Below are positions 7,509-15,635 of a DNA stretch of 64,000 nucleotides, one piece after another (positions within the stretch are counted from its first letter, which is position 1; each line of letters opens with the position of its first letter). The notes under the pieces were generated by a model. The model was not told where the DNA came from. It made no database searches and was given only the letters and a program-made list of their open reading frames with translations. Source of the DNA: Dyella sp. AtDHG13. Lineage in GTDB: Bacteria; Pseudomonadota; Gammaproteobacteria; Xanthomonadales; Rhodanobacteraceae. The stretch lies in the NCBI RefSeq assembly GCF_003201105.1, contig NZ_QICJ01000013.1, positions 1 to 64,000 of the forward strand. The letters are read 5' to 3'. The translations under genes and the position numbers were made by a program.

Positions 7509-8615
7509 ATGAACACGCCAGCCAGCCCACATCAGGCAGCCGCCCACGGCGACCACGGCCCGCCGTTTTCAGTGGGAACGCTGGCGGTGCTATGGGTGGC
7601 GTTCTGGCTGCTGATGGTCAGCGTTTCCATGCAGGACGCACTGCGCAATCCGCTGACGCGCTGGTGGGAGCCGGTGCTGTGGGAGGGCAGTTCGGCGCTG
7701 GTCGCGACCGTGTGGATGTTGCTCGCCGTGCGGATACGCGGGCGCTACATGCCGTATCTGGACAGGCCGCTGCGCTGGTTCGGCAGCTACCTGCGCTGGT
7801 TGCCGTTGGTGATCGGTACATGGATCGCGGCGGTGTATCCGATGCGCGCGGCCGTCTACGCGGCCGTGGGGCGCACCTACGAACACTCGCCGTGGAGCTA
7901 CGTGGTGGTGTACGAAAGCTTCAAGCTGGTGATCTTCACCGGTTTGTGGCTCGGCATCCTGTTCGGCATCGATTCCTATGGGCAATGGCAGCTGCAGCGG
8001 CAACGCCTGCTGCGAACGCAGAAGGCGCTGGCCGAGTCGCAGCTGGCCCAGTTGCAGGGACAGTTGCGGCCGCACTTTCTGTTCAATGCGCTCAATACCG
8101 TTTCCGCCCTGATGCACACGGACGTGGCGCGCGCCGACCGTCTGGTGGCGACGCTGGGCGACCTCTTGCGCATCAGCCTTCGATCTGGCGAGAACGAGAT
8201 GACCACGCTCGCCGAGGAACTCCGCACGCTTGAGCTATACGCGGACATCATGAGCGAGCGGTTTCGCGATCGCGTTACGCTGGGCTGGCAAATCGATCCC
8301 GCACTGCAGGGCGTGCCCGTGCCGGCACTGTTGCTGCAACCGCTGCTCGAGAACGTGTTCAAGCATGGCGTGGAGCGCACGGTGGCGCGGATACGCATCC
8401 AGATCAGCACGCGTCGCGATGGCGACTCGCTGGAAATCGTGGTGAGCAACTCCGGTTCCCAACTGGAGCGGGAGCATCGCGACGGCATGGGGCTGCGCAA
8501 CTGCCGGGAGCGGCTGAACATCATCTACGGTGAAGCGGCCTCCTTGCAGGTAAGCAACGTGATGGGCGGTGTGGCGGCGCGCATCGTGCTGCCGCTGGCG
8601 GAGGGCGCGCCATGA
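7509..8615 (+). CDS. LytS-type sensor histidine kinase
   Basis: A 368-residue membrane histidine kinase. Four hydrophobic segments lie within residues 22-155, followed by a coiled linker and the His_kinase domain, whose phosphoacceptor His is at about 189 in QLRPHFLFNALN. The HATPase part has an N-box LLLQPLLENVFKHG and a closing GMGLRNCRERL. There is no recognisable periplasmic sensor domain, so signals are probably read in the membrane. Its stop overlaps the start of the LytTR regulator by 4 nt (ATGA), and the acyltransferase gene follows, suggesting a three-gene operon. Confidence 0.9.
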   Translation: MNTPASPHQAAAHGDHGPPFSVGTLAVLWVAFWLLMVSVSMQDALRNPLTRWWEPVLWEGSSALVATVWMLLAVRIRGRYMPYLDRPLRWFGSYLRWLPLVIGTWIAAVYPMRAAVYAAVGRTYEHSPWSYVVVYESFKLVIFTGLWLGILFGIDSYGQWQLQRQRLLRTQKALAESQLAQLQGQLRPHFLFNALNTVSALMHTDVARADRLVATLGDLLRISLRSGENEMTTLAEELRTLELYADIMSERFRDRVTLGWQIDPALQGVPVPALLLQPLLENVFKHGVERTVARIRIQISTRRDGDSLEIVVSNSGSQLEREHRDGMGLRNCRERLNIIYGEAASLQVSNVMGGVAARIVLPLAEGAP

Positions 8616-9352
8616 TCCGCGCCTTGATTGCCGATGACGAAGCGCCGGCCCGCGAAAAGCTGGCGCACTGGCTGGCGGAGCAGCCAGGTTTGTCGGTAGT
8701 TGGATCGGTCGAGGACGGCTTGTCCGCGGCGCAGTGCATCGAGGAGCTGCGCCCGGACGTGGTCTTTCTCGATATCCAGATGCCCACGCTGTCCGGGCTT
8801 CAGGTGGCGGCGCAACTTGAGCCGTCGAATGCGCCCTTGATCGTTTTCGTAACCGCGTATGACGAGCACGCCGTGAAGGCGTTCGAGCTCAACGCGGTCG
8901 ACTACTTGCTCAAGCCCTATGACAGGGAGCGGCTTGCCCAGACCGTGCAGCGCGTCCGTGGCCGGCTGGTGTCCCACGAGACCGGCGCTGCCGCGGTGGC
9001 GATGGGGCGGGCGCGGGCACCGTCCTGCGAGCGCCTGCTGGTGCCGGATCGCGAACGGCTACAGCTGATCGACGCCGCATCCATCGAATGGCTGGAAGCC
9101 GACGACAACTACGTGCACGTGCACGCGGGTGGACGCGACTACCTGTTGCGCCGCACGCTGCAGGATCTGCTCTCGCAGCTGGGCGAACAGCGCTTCGTGC
9201 GCATCCACCGTTCCACGGCCGTGAACCTGGCGTGCATCGCATCGCTCGCGCCGCTGTTCAAGGGCGACTACGACATCCAATTGCACAACGGCCGCGTCCT
9301 GCGGCTGAGTCGTCGATATCGCGAGGCGCTGTTCGCTCGCATGGGGCGCTGA
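8612..9352 (+). CDS. LytTR-family response regulator
   Basis: A 246-residue regulator. Receiver domain at residues 1-120 with acidic pocket DDE at 8-10, phosphoacceptor Asp54 in VFLDIQMP, and the conserved Lys in YLLKPYD. The LytTR DNA-binding domain at about 145-245 has IEWLEADDNYVHVH and the RIHRSTAVNLACI signature. It is translationally coupled to the kinase gene and is its evident partner. Targets are unknown; in this lineage such pairs are often linked to cell-surface genes, and an acyltransferase follows here. Confidence 0.92.
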   Translation: MIRALIADDEAPAREKLAHWLAEQPGLSVVGSVEDGLSAAQCIEELRPDVVFLDIQMPTLSGLQVAAQLEPSNAPLIVFVTAYDEHAVKAFELNAVDYLLKPYDRERLAQTVQRVRGRLVSHETGAAAVAMGRARAPSCERLLVPDRERLQLIDAASIEWLEADDNYVHVHAGGRDYLLRRTLQDLLSQLGEQRFVRIHRSTAVNLACIASLAPLFKGDYDIQLHNGRVLRLSRRYREALFARMGR

Positions 9353-9441
9353 GGTCCGTTTCGCCACGCCTCTGCTCCGCTTGCCACCGAACTGCTGCCG
9401 GCGCTTGGCGATGGCGCAAGGCTCCTGCTTATCGTCACGAC

Positions 9442-9447
9442 AGGAGG
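9442..9447 (+). promoter_or_regulatory. Strong ribosome-binding site AGGAGG deciding the acyltransferase start
   Basis: A perfect AGGAGG lies 8 nt before ATG 9456. The longer in-frame option at 9381 has no such site and would add 25 residues unlike the family. Confidence 0.8.
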
Positions 9448-9455
9448 CAAGGGCC

Positions 9456-10613
9456 ATGGGCGTAGGGCAGGAGCGTTACGACTTTCTCGACTGGTTGCGG
9501 GTCATCGCGATCTTCGTGCTTTTCTTCTTCCACACGGGGATGATCTTCGTGGGCTGGGGTTGGCATATCGTCAACAGCCAGACCCTACCGGCCTTGCAGT
9601 GGCCGATGGATATTGCGCATCGCCTGCGCATGCCGCTGCTGTTCGTCATTGCTGGGGCAGGGATGTGGTTTGCCTTGCAGCGGCGCAGTACGGCGATGTT
9701 CCTGAAGGAGCGGACGATCAAGCTGCTGCTGCCGCTGGTGGCCGGCATGTTCCTGATCGTGCCGCCGCAGATCTACTGCGAGCGGCTGCTGCGCGGGCAA
9801 TGGTCAGGCGGCTACCTGGAGTTCTACGCCACGCGCGTGCTGCAGTTCATACCGTACCCGGCGGGCGATTTCAGCTGGCACCACCTGTGGTTCATCCTGT
9901 ACTTGTATGTGTACGTGCTGTTGCTGCTACCCGCGATGCGGTGGTGGCGACGGGCCCGGCCGACGTGGGCTCCCGGGCGGTGGCTGTTCCTGCTGGGCGT
10001 TCCGCTTGGCGTCAACGAGGTGCTGCTGAAGCCGCATTTCCCTGAGTCGCATACGCTGGTCGGTGATTGGTACATCTTCAATCACTACCTGCTGCTGACC
10101 GCCTATGGGTACGTGATGGCGTCCATCCCCGGGGTATGGAAGTGGTTGTGCGAATGGCGGCGCTGGTCGCTCGCCGCCGGTGTCGCATGCTTCGTTTTGC
10201 TGATTTCGCTCTTCGAGACGGGCGCTATCCAGCATGGTTCGCTGCTGGATGGCATGGGCGCGAACGTCTTCACCTGGCTATGGATGATGGTGTTCCTGGG
10301 CTACGGCTATCGTTATCTCTCCTTCGCCCATCCGTTGCTCGTCTGGGCGAGGGAAGCGAGCTATCCGATCTATATCCTGCACCAGACGGTGATCGTCATC
10401 GTCGGGTACTTCATCGTCCAGCTTCCGTGGACGCCCTGGGCGAAGTACGCCGCGATCCTGCTTCTCAGCATGGGTGCATGCATTGCGCTTTATCAGGGAG
10501 GTATCCGACGGTATGCCGTGCTTCGCCTGCTCTTCGGGATGAAAGTGCGATCGGCGGTTTCGCGCCTTGACGCTATGCCGTATGGGCGAACCGCCCGTGA
10601 CGATGTTCAGTAG
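9456..10613 (+). CDS. Acyltransferase 3 family membrane protein
   Basis: A 385-residue integral membrane acyltransferase with about ten membrane helices. It starts with the family hallmark YDFLDWLRVIAIFVLFFFHTG, whose His near residue 27 is the catalytic histidine of this family. An RMPLLFVIAGAGMW motif follows. Members (OpgC-like, OafA-like) acylate periplasmic glucans, O-antigen or other exported glycans. It sits about 100 bp after the LytTR regulator on the same strand and may be co-transcribed or a target. The acceptor is not deducible. Confidence 0.85.
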   Translation: MGVGQERYDFLDWLRVIAIFVLFFFHTGMIFVGWGWHIVNSQTLPALQWPMDIAHRLRMPLLFVIAGAGMWFALQRRSTAMFLKERTIKLLLPLVAGMFLIVPPQIYCERLLRGQWSGGYLEFYATRVLQFIPYPAGDFSWHHLWFILYLYVYVLLLLPAMRWWRRARPTWAPGRWLFLLGVPLGVNEVLLKPHFPESHTLVGDWYIFNHYLLLTAYGYVMASIPGVWKWLCEWRRWSLAAGVACFVLLISLFETGAIQHGSLLDGMGANVFTWLWMMVFLGYGYRYLSFAHPLLVWAREASYPIYILHQTVIVIVGYFIVQLPWTPWAKYAAILLLSMGACIALYQGGIRRYAVLRLLFGMKVRSAVSRLDAMPYGRTARDDVQ

Positions 10614-10628
10614 CGAAGGCCGTAAAAG

Positions 10629-10652
10629 AAGCGGGGCCCGAAGGCCCCGCTT
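10629..10652. terminator. Bidirectional intrinsic terminator with UUCG tetraloop on the minus strand
   Basis: AAGCGGGGCC and GGCCCCGCTT form a perfect 10-bp stem around CGAA (TTCG on the minus strand, the extra-stable C-UUCG-G loop). On the minus strand the stem is followed by CTTTTA. It lies between the convergent acyltransferase and WG-repeat genes. Confidence 0.85.
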
Positions 10653-10684
10653 GCTGTCGTGCGTGGAGGCGCGGTGCGCCGGCC

Positions 10685-12355
10685 TCAGCCGTCGGTGGTG
10701 GGCTGCGCCTGCGTCTTCGCGTCGGCCGTGGGGCAATACGGCTTGGGGTCGGCCGGCCAGATCACCTTGCCGCTGCCATCGACCAATTGTTCCGCGCCGC
10801 ACTCGGTGTGCTTGACGGCAAACAACGGCTTGCCATTCAAGTCATAGGCGGCGCGCAGCATGTGCACCGCATCGTCGCCCGTGCCGTCGATGTCGTAGCC
10901 GAGGATCACCGCGTCATCCTTGTCGATGGCGAGCTCCTGCCATTCCGGCGCGATCAGCGGCTTGCCGTCGAGGTCGAACAGGGCGACGTGGGCGTTTTCC
11001 AGGCCGTCGCGTGCGCGCAGGTAGTGGCCGCTGTCGTCGAGCTGGATATCGGTGTAATGCTCGGGCTTCAGTAGCACCTTGCCGCTGGCATCCATCAGGC
11101 CCACGGCGGGCGTGCTGTCGCTCTGGCCCAGCATGGTGACGTTGATCATCGGCGCGTCGGCGCCGCTGAACACGAAACGGTCGGGCGTAAGCATGCCGAG
11201 CTGCTTGTAGGTGGTGGGGATCAGCTCGCGGCCCTGGTTGAGGTCGTAGATGCCGTAGGTGTACGCAAAGGTCGACACTTCCTTGAACACGGATGCATAG
11301 CCCGGCACGTGGTCGAGCATGCCCAGCATCGAGCGGCCCGCCTCGCCAGCGTAGTCATAGGTGGGTTGCACCAGCCACGCGCCGGTGCGATCAATCACGC
11401 CGTATTTCCTGGTGGCGCCGTCGCCGCCCTCGTTGGTTCTGGCGAGCGCGCCCTTTTTGCCGAACGGCATGCAGTCGCCGAAGCGCGGCTCGATCACCAC
11501 CTTGCCGGTGTAATCCATATAGCCGCACGGGCCGTCGTTCTTCTCGCGGAAGCTCACCAGGCCTTCGGCCGGCGTGCCCAGCAGGTCGTACTTGAGCGGA
11601 ATGGTCAGGTTGCCGTTGGCGTCCACCAGGCCCTTGTGCAGGTGGTCGGGCGAGGTCACCACCATGTGGTTGTCCTGCATCTCGTCCATGTCGCCGTAGC
11701 TCACCTGCTTCTGCGTGCCATCCTTTAGGCTGATGATCCAGTGCTGGTCGCCGCGTTCGCCGATCACCCAGCCGTTACGCTTGGCGAAGTCCTGGCGCAC
11801 GATTAGCGTGTCGTACAGCGCGTCGGTGAGCTGCTTGCCGTGGGCGTCCAGGATGCCGTTCTTGCCGTTGAGCTCATAGCCGATGTACTGGCCATTGCCG
11901 CCGACGAACACGTCGTCGAAGCGCGCCGGCTGCACCTGGGTGCCGTGGAAATCCATGATGCCGATCTTGCCATCGGCGCCGAAGCCGAAATAACCGGGCG
12001 ACAGCTGGTAGAGATCCTTGCCCAGCGTCTTCAGCGGTGCCTTGGTCCTGGTATCGAGCAACTGCCACTGCTCGTCCCTGTGCAGCAGCATGGTGTCCTT
12101 CATCAGGAAGGGCGCGAAGGTGTCGTACTCGCCGCCTTCGAACGGCACCAGCAGCGTGGCGTTCTGGTCGATCACCGCACAGTGGCCATTGACGCAAACG
12201 GTGCTGTTGAACGGCTGCGGCGCGGGCGCCTTCTGTACCTGCGCCTGTGCCTGCGGCGTCTGGCTGGCTTGCTTGTCGCCGGAGCCGCAGGCGCCGAGCA
12301 GCAGCGCGGAAAGGGTGGTGGCAAGCAGGGCGGGGGAAACGCGGGGACGATTCAT
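10685..12355 (-). CDS. WG-repeat lipoprotein
   Basis: A 556-residue protein with a lipoprotein signal peptide (lipobox LLLGAC, Cys about residue 22). It then carries a long series of roughly 35-50-residue WG-type repeats of the form GLVDANGNLTIPLKYD, GYMDYTGKVVIEPRF and GVIDRTGAWLVQPTY, characteristic of the WG_beta_rep family. The AAGGAG site fixes the ATG at 12355; the in-frame upstream extension lacks a signal. It is probably anchored in the outer or inner membrane. Such proteins have no established enzymatic role. Confidence 0.85.
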   Translation of the reverse strand: MNRPRVSPALLATTLSALLLGACGSGDKQASQTPQAQAQVQKAPAPQPFNSTVCVNGHCAVIDQNATLLVPFEGGEYDTFAPFLMKDTMLLHRDEQWQLLDTRTKAPLKTLGKDLYQLSPGYFGFGADGKIGIMDFHGTQVQPARFDDVFVGGNGQYIGYELNGKNGILDAHGKQLTDALYDTLIVRQDFAKRNGWVIGERGDQHWIISLKDGTQKQVSYGDMDEMQDNHMVVTSPDHLHKGLVDANGNLTIPLKYDLLGTPAEGLVSFREKNDGPCGYMDYTGKVVIEPRFGDCMPFGKKGALARTNEGGDGATRKYGVIDRTGAWLVQPTYDYAGEAGRSMLGMLDHVPGYASVFKEVSTFAYTYGIYDLNQGRELIPTTYKQLGMLTPDRFVFSGADAPMINVTMLGQSDSTPAVGLMDASGKVLLKPEHYTDIQLDDSGHYLRARDGLENAHVALFDLDGKPLIAPEWQELAIDKDDAVILGYDIDGTGDDAVHMLRAAYDLNGKPLFAVKHTECGAEQLVDGSGKVIWPADPKPYCPTADAKTQAQPTTDG

Positions 12356-12870
12356 GTCGATGAGCTCCTTGGGGAAATCGTGTAGGTGCCGGCCTTGCCA
12401 TGCCACCGATGCGATGACAGCAGCGAAGGCAAGCCCGACGGCATCTGTAACCCGAGATAACGAACAAGGTCGGTCGCGACTTACAGATCCCGCAGATAGT
12501 AGCCGGATACGCGGAGGCGGAATCGCCGTAACGGCTGGGCCTGGTCGCGCATGGGGCAGGTCAATGAGTCGGGCCGGGATGGGGAGGGTGCGTACGAGGG
12601 GCAAGTGTTTCCGTCAGTTTATCGTAAGTCATTGATCTCCTTGATCGCAAGAACATGCAGGGCTGGCTCGCGCCAGGCCCGGAAACTGTCGCGTCAAGAA
12701 TATACACGTTAAGTCAATTACTTATATCTATATCTCGTGACCTGTGTCTCGTCGCTGCACTCCCGAACGACCGATTGTCGGCAAGTTCTTACCGTTCGTC
12801 GACGAAAGAATTTACGATCCTTCTTGTAGTCCTTAGCGTTCACGCCGGTCGTCGTAAGGGGGGGAGGGAC
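12356..12870. other. Divergent intergenic region between the WG lipoprotein and the pilus operon
   Basis: About 515 bp without a convincing gene. An unusually AT-rich stretch at about 12697-12745 (with TATACACG and TTATATCTATATC) is the likeliest location of the pilus-operon promoter. I found no clear sigma-54 -24/-12 box. Confidence 0.4.
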
Positions 12871-13446
12871 ATGCGCATCGACGCATTCGTGGGTGGCGGC
12901 ACCCGTGGGCAGCGAAATGAGGGGGTCACCCTGATCGAGTTGCTAGTGACCATTGCGGTGGCCGCGGTGTTGATGGCGCTGGCCATCCCTTCCTTCCGCA
13001 ACATCACGCTTTCCAACCGCCTGACGACCTCGGCCAATGAAGTGGTCAGCGCCTTGCAGACCGCGCGCATGGAGGCCATCAAACGCAACGCGCGCACGCA
13101 GCTGTGCAGCGACGCAGCCGAGGCCAACGTGAGTGGCGAGGACGACGCATTGGGCGCGGCCTGCGGCACATCGGCGGGCACCGTGGTCGCCAGTGCTTCC
13201 ACCACAGCCATCGTCGTGCGCGAGAGCCAGCTCAACCTGGACGGCTCACTGCGCCTGCAGGGCAGCGTGCAGGCGCTCCGCTTCAGCGCGCAGGGCATCG
13301 CCCACGCCACGAACAGCAATACGCCGTACACCGGCAGGGTAATCGACATCTGTACGCCATCGCTGCAGGGCGACAACCATCGGGTGATCACGATGGCGGC
13401 CGGTTCGGCGCTGCAAACCCAGACAACCACGGACACCTGTTCATGA
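12871..13446 (+). CDS. fimT: Type IV pilus minor pilin FimT/GspH
   Basis: A 191-residue minor pilin. A class III prepilin leader of about 17 residues ends at Gly before VTLIELLVTIAVAAV, with the conserved Glu at +5. The GspH/FimT domain follows, including the SANEVVSALQTARMEAIKRN helix. PilD would cleave and N-methylate it at the inner membrane. GGGAGGG precedes the ATG at 12871. It is first of six head-to-tail pilus genes with start/stop overlaps. In related bacteria FimT proteins have been linked to DNA uptake; that function is not shown here. Confidence 0.88.
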   Translation: MRIDAFVGGGTRGQRNEGVTLIELLVTIAVAAVLMALAIPSFRNITLSNRLTTSANEVVSALQTARMEAIKRNARTQLCSDAAEANVSGEDDALGAACGTSAGTVVASASTTAIVVRESQLNLDGSLRLQGSVQALRFSAQGIAHATNSNTPYTGRVIDICTPSLQGDNHRVITMAAGSALQTQTTTDTCS

Positions 13447-13946
13447 CGATGCATTCCCTCCGCGCCTGCGCGAGGCCCGCTACATGCCTAGGCAGACGGC
13501 CCGCGCAACGTGGCGTTGGCCTGATCGAAGTGCTGGTGGCGGTGCTGCTGCTGTCGGTCGCTTTCCTGGGCGTGGCGGCGCTGCAGGCGCATTCCCTGTC
13601 CACCAACAACAGCGCCATGGCGCGCAGCATGGCGACCATGGCGAGCTATTCCATCCTGGATGCGATGCGCGCCGACGTCGCCCTTGCCGCCAAAGGCGGC
13701 TACAACACGGACAAGCCATTGAAGGCGAATGCCTGCCCCGACGCGGGCAGCACAATGGCGGGCGCTCAGTTGCATGACTGGTGCCTCCAGCTTGGCCAGG
13801 CCCTCGGTGCGAATGAAACGACGACCGGCGCCATCAGCTGCACCGGCGGCCTGGGCGAGTGCCTGATCACCATCACCTTCGATGACAGCCGCGCCGGCAA
13901 GGGGGGCTCCGCCAATCAAAAAGTCGTGACCAAGGGCATGTTATGA
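13443..13946 (+). CDS. pilV: Type IV pilus minor pilin PilV
   Basis: A 167-residue prepilin. The leader ends with RGVGLIEVLVAVLLLSVAFLG, a PilV-type N-terminus with Glu at +5. The body is short and contains several cysteines that could form a disulfide. Its ATG overlaps the fimT stop (ATGA), so it is translationally coupled. It is part of the minor-pilin priming complex for pilus assembly. Confidence 0.85.
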   Translation: MTMHSLRACARPATCLGRRPAQRGVGLIEVLVAVLLLSVAFLGVAALQAHSLSTNNSAMARSMATMASYSILDAMRADVALAAKGGYNTDKPLKANACPDAGSTMAGAQLHDWCLQLGQALGANETTTGAISCTGGLGECLITITFDDSRAGKGGSANQKVVTKGML

Positions 13947-14950
13947 CGTCGGGTTCGTTCGTGCTTTTTCCGTGGCGACGATCCGCTATGCGCGGTTTTA
14001 CGCTGATCGAGCTGATGGTGGCGATGCTGCTGGGCTTGGTAGTGATGGCCGGCGTCGGCAGCGTGTTCCTGTCCAACCAGCGCGTGTATCGCACCAACAG
14101 GGCGTTGAGCGACGTGCAGGACAGCTCGCGCATAGCCTTCGAACTGCTGGCGCGCGACATCCGCAATGCGGGCCTCACCGCATGCAGCAACAATGGGCGC
14201 GTCTCCAATGTCCTGAACATCGGGCCCGCCAACAAGGGCGCTACCTGGTGGGGCGACTGGAACAACGCCATCCGCGGCTTTGAAGGCAACGATCCCGATG
14301 TGGCGGCAGGCACCTCGGCACGGGACCGCGTGGCCGGCACGGCATCGCTGCAGCTGCTTGGCGGCGACGACACCAGCTACAGCGTGGCGTCGCACGATTC
14401 CAGCGGTGCGCAGTTCACCTTGAACGAAGCCAGTGCCGACCCGATTGCGGGTGATGTATTCATCGTGTGCGACTACGACCACGCGGCCATCTTCAAATCC
14501 AGCAGCTACAACGCAAAAGCGAAGACGGTCGGGCATGCCACCGAGGGCGGGAACTGCACGGCGGGCCTGGGCTATCCCACGTCCTGCGACACCGCCAACG
14601 TCTACACGTTCGGGGCCAATGCCTATATGACGCGGCTGAACGTCGCCGACTGGTACATCGGCGTGAATGGGGACGGCGGAACGTCCCTCTATCGCCTTGG
14701 GCGGAGCGGCGGCTCGCCACAGCGCGACGAAATGGTGCGTGGCGTGACGGCCATGCAGTTGCAGTACCACCAGCAGGATCTGGCCGGCGACGCCTTTGTG
14801 ACGGCGAACAAGGTCACCAACTGGAAAAACGTCACTGCGGTGCGCGTGACGCTGACCATGCGCAGCGACGATCCGCGCTCCGGCACGAACAACGCACCGA
14901 TTTCCCGCCAGTTCACCGCTACCACCACTTTGCGAAACCGGGTGCCGTGA
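13943..14950 (+). CDS. pilW: Type IV pilus minor pilin PilW
   Basis: A 335-residue prepilin. The leader ends at RGFTLIELMVAMLLGLVVMAG, followed by FELLARDIRNAGLTAC, the common PilW helix region. The C-terminal half has the RDEMVRGVTAMQLQY segment found in PilW. Start and stop overlap with pilV (ATGA). It is assembled with the PilV, PilX, FimT and PilE minor pilins and PilY1 at the pilus tip. Confidence 0.88.
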   Translation: MTSGSFVLFPWRRSAMRGFTLIELMVAMLLGLVVMAGVGSVFLSNQRVYRTNRALSDVQDSSRIAFELLARDIRNAGLTACSNNGRVSNVLNIGPANKGATWWGDWNNAIRGFEGNDPDVAAGTSARDRVAGTASLQLLGGDDTSYSVASHDSSGAQFTLNEASADPIAGDVFIVCDYDHAAIFKSSSYNAKAKTVGHATEGGNCTAGLGYPTSCDTANVYTFGANAYMTRLNVADWYIGVNGDGGTSLYRLGRSGGSPQRDEMVRGVTAMQLQYHQQDLAGDAFVTANKVTNWKNVTAVRVTLTMRSDDPRSGTNNAPISRQFTATTTLRNRVP

Positions 14951-14951
14951 G

Positions 14952-15581
14952 ATGACCGACACGACGATGCATGCAGTCCCTCGAAAGACCGTCGCAATCC
15001 TGGCGCACAGGCGCGCTGCGCCGTCTTCACCGCAACGCGCGCGGGGCATCGCCTTGATCGTGGCGCTGCTGTTGTTGGTGGTGATCACCCTGGTGGGCTT
15101 CGCGGCCGTACGCGGTACGCTCATGCAGCAGCGCATGGCGGCGAATCAATACGACCGTCAGATAGCCTTCCAGCACGCCGAGGCCGCGCTGCGCGTGGCA
15201 AAGGACCGCGTCGTCGCCTACCCGAACGAGGTTGCACGCAACTGCCGCACCAGCGCGACCGCATGCCTGTCCAATCCGTTCAGCGATCCCAAGCTGCCGG
15301 AAGGCAGCATTCATGATGTGGAAACGGGAACCGGGCAAGGCAAGTTCACCAAGGCGGACATCGCGGCCGGCCAGCCGCAATATGTGGTCGAAAACATGGG
15401 GAACTGGGCCGACCCGGAGTCGGACACGGGTTTCGACCAGAGCGCCAATTCATACAACTACGGCAATTCCGGCGGATCGACCACAGCAGTCTATTACCGC
15501 ATCACGGCACGCAGCGGCGATCCGGCGGTGGTCGGCGATCGCGCGGTGGTTGTCCTGCAGTCCGTCGTCAAGCAGCGCTGA
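14952..15581 (+). CDS. pilX: Type IV pilus assembly protein PilX
   Basis: A 209-residue protein with a leader of about 30 residues, then RGIALIVALLLLVVITLVGFAA. This is the PilX variant of the prepilin motif, lacking the Glu at +5 as usual for this subunit. The helix QIAFQHAEAALRVAKD, typical of PilX, follows. It begins 1 nt after the pilW stop. PilX-type pilins cap the priming complex and connect to PilY1. Confidence 0.87.
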   Translation: MTDTTMHAVPRKTVAILAHRRAAPSSPQRARGIALIVALLLLVVITLVGFAAVRGTLMQQRMAANQYDRQIAFQHAEAALRVAKDRVVAYPNEVARNCRTSATACLSNPFSDPKLPEGSIHDVETGTGQGKFTKADIAAGQPQYVVENMGNWADPESDTGFDQSANSYNYGNSGGSTTAVYYRITARSGDPAVVGDRAVVVLQSVVKQR

Positions 15582-15635
15582 GTTCCATCGGCGCCCGCCA
15601 AGCGGCGTGCCATCCATTTTCAGGGGCGGATCGAC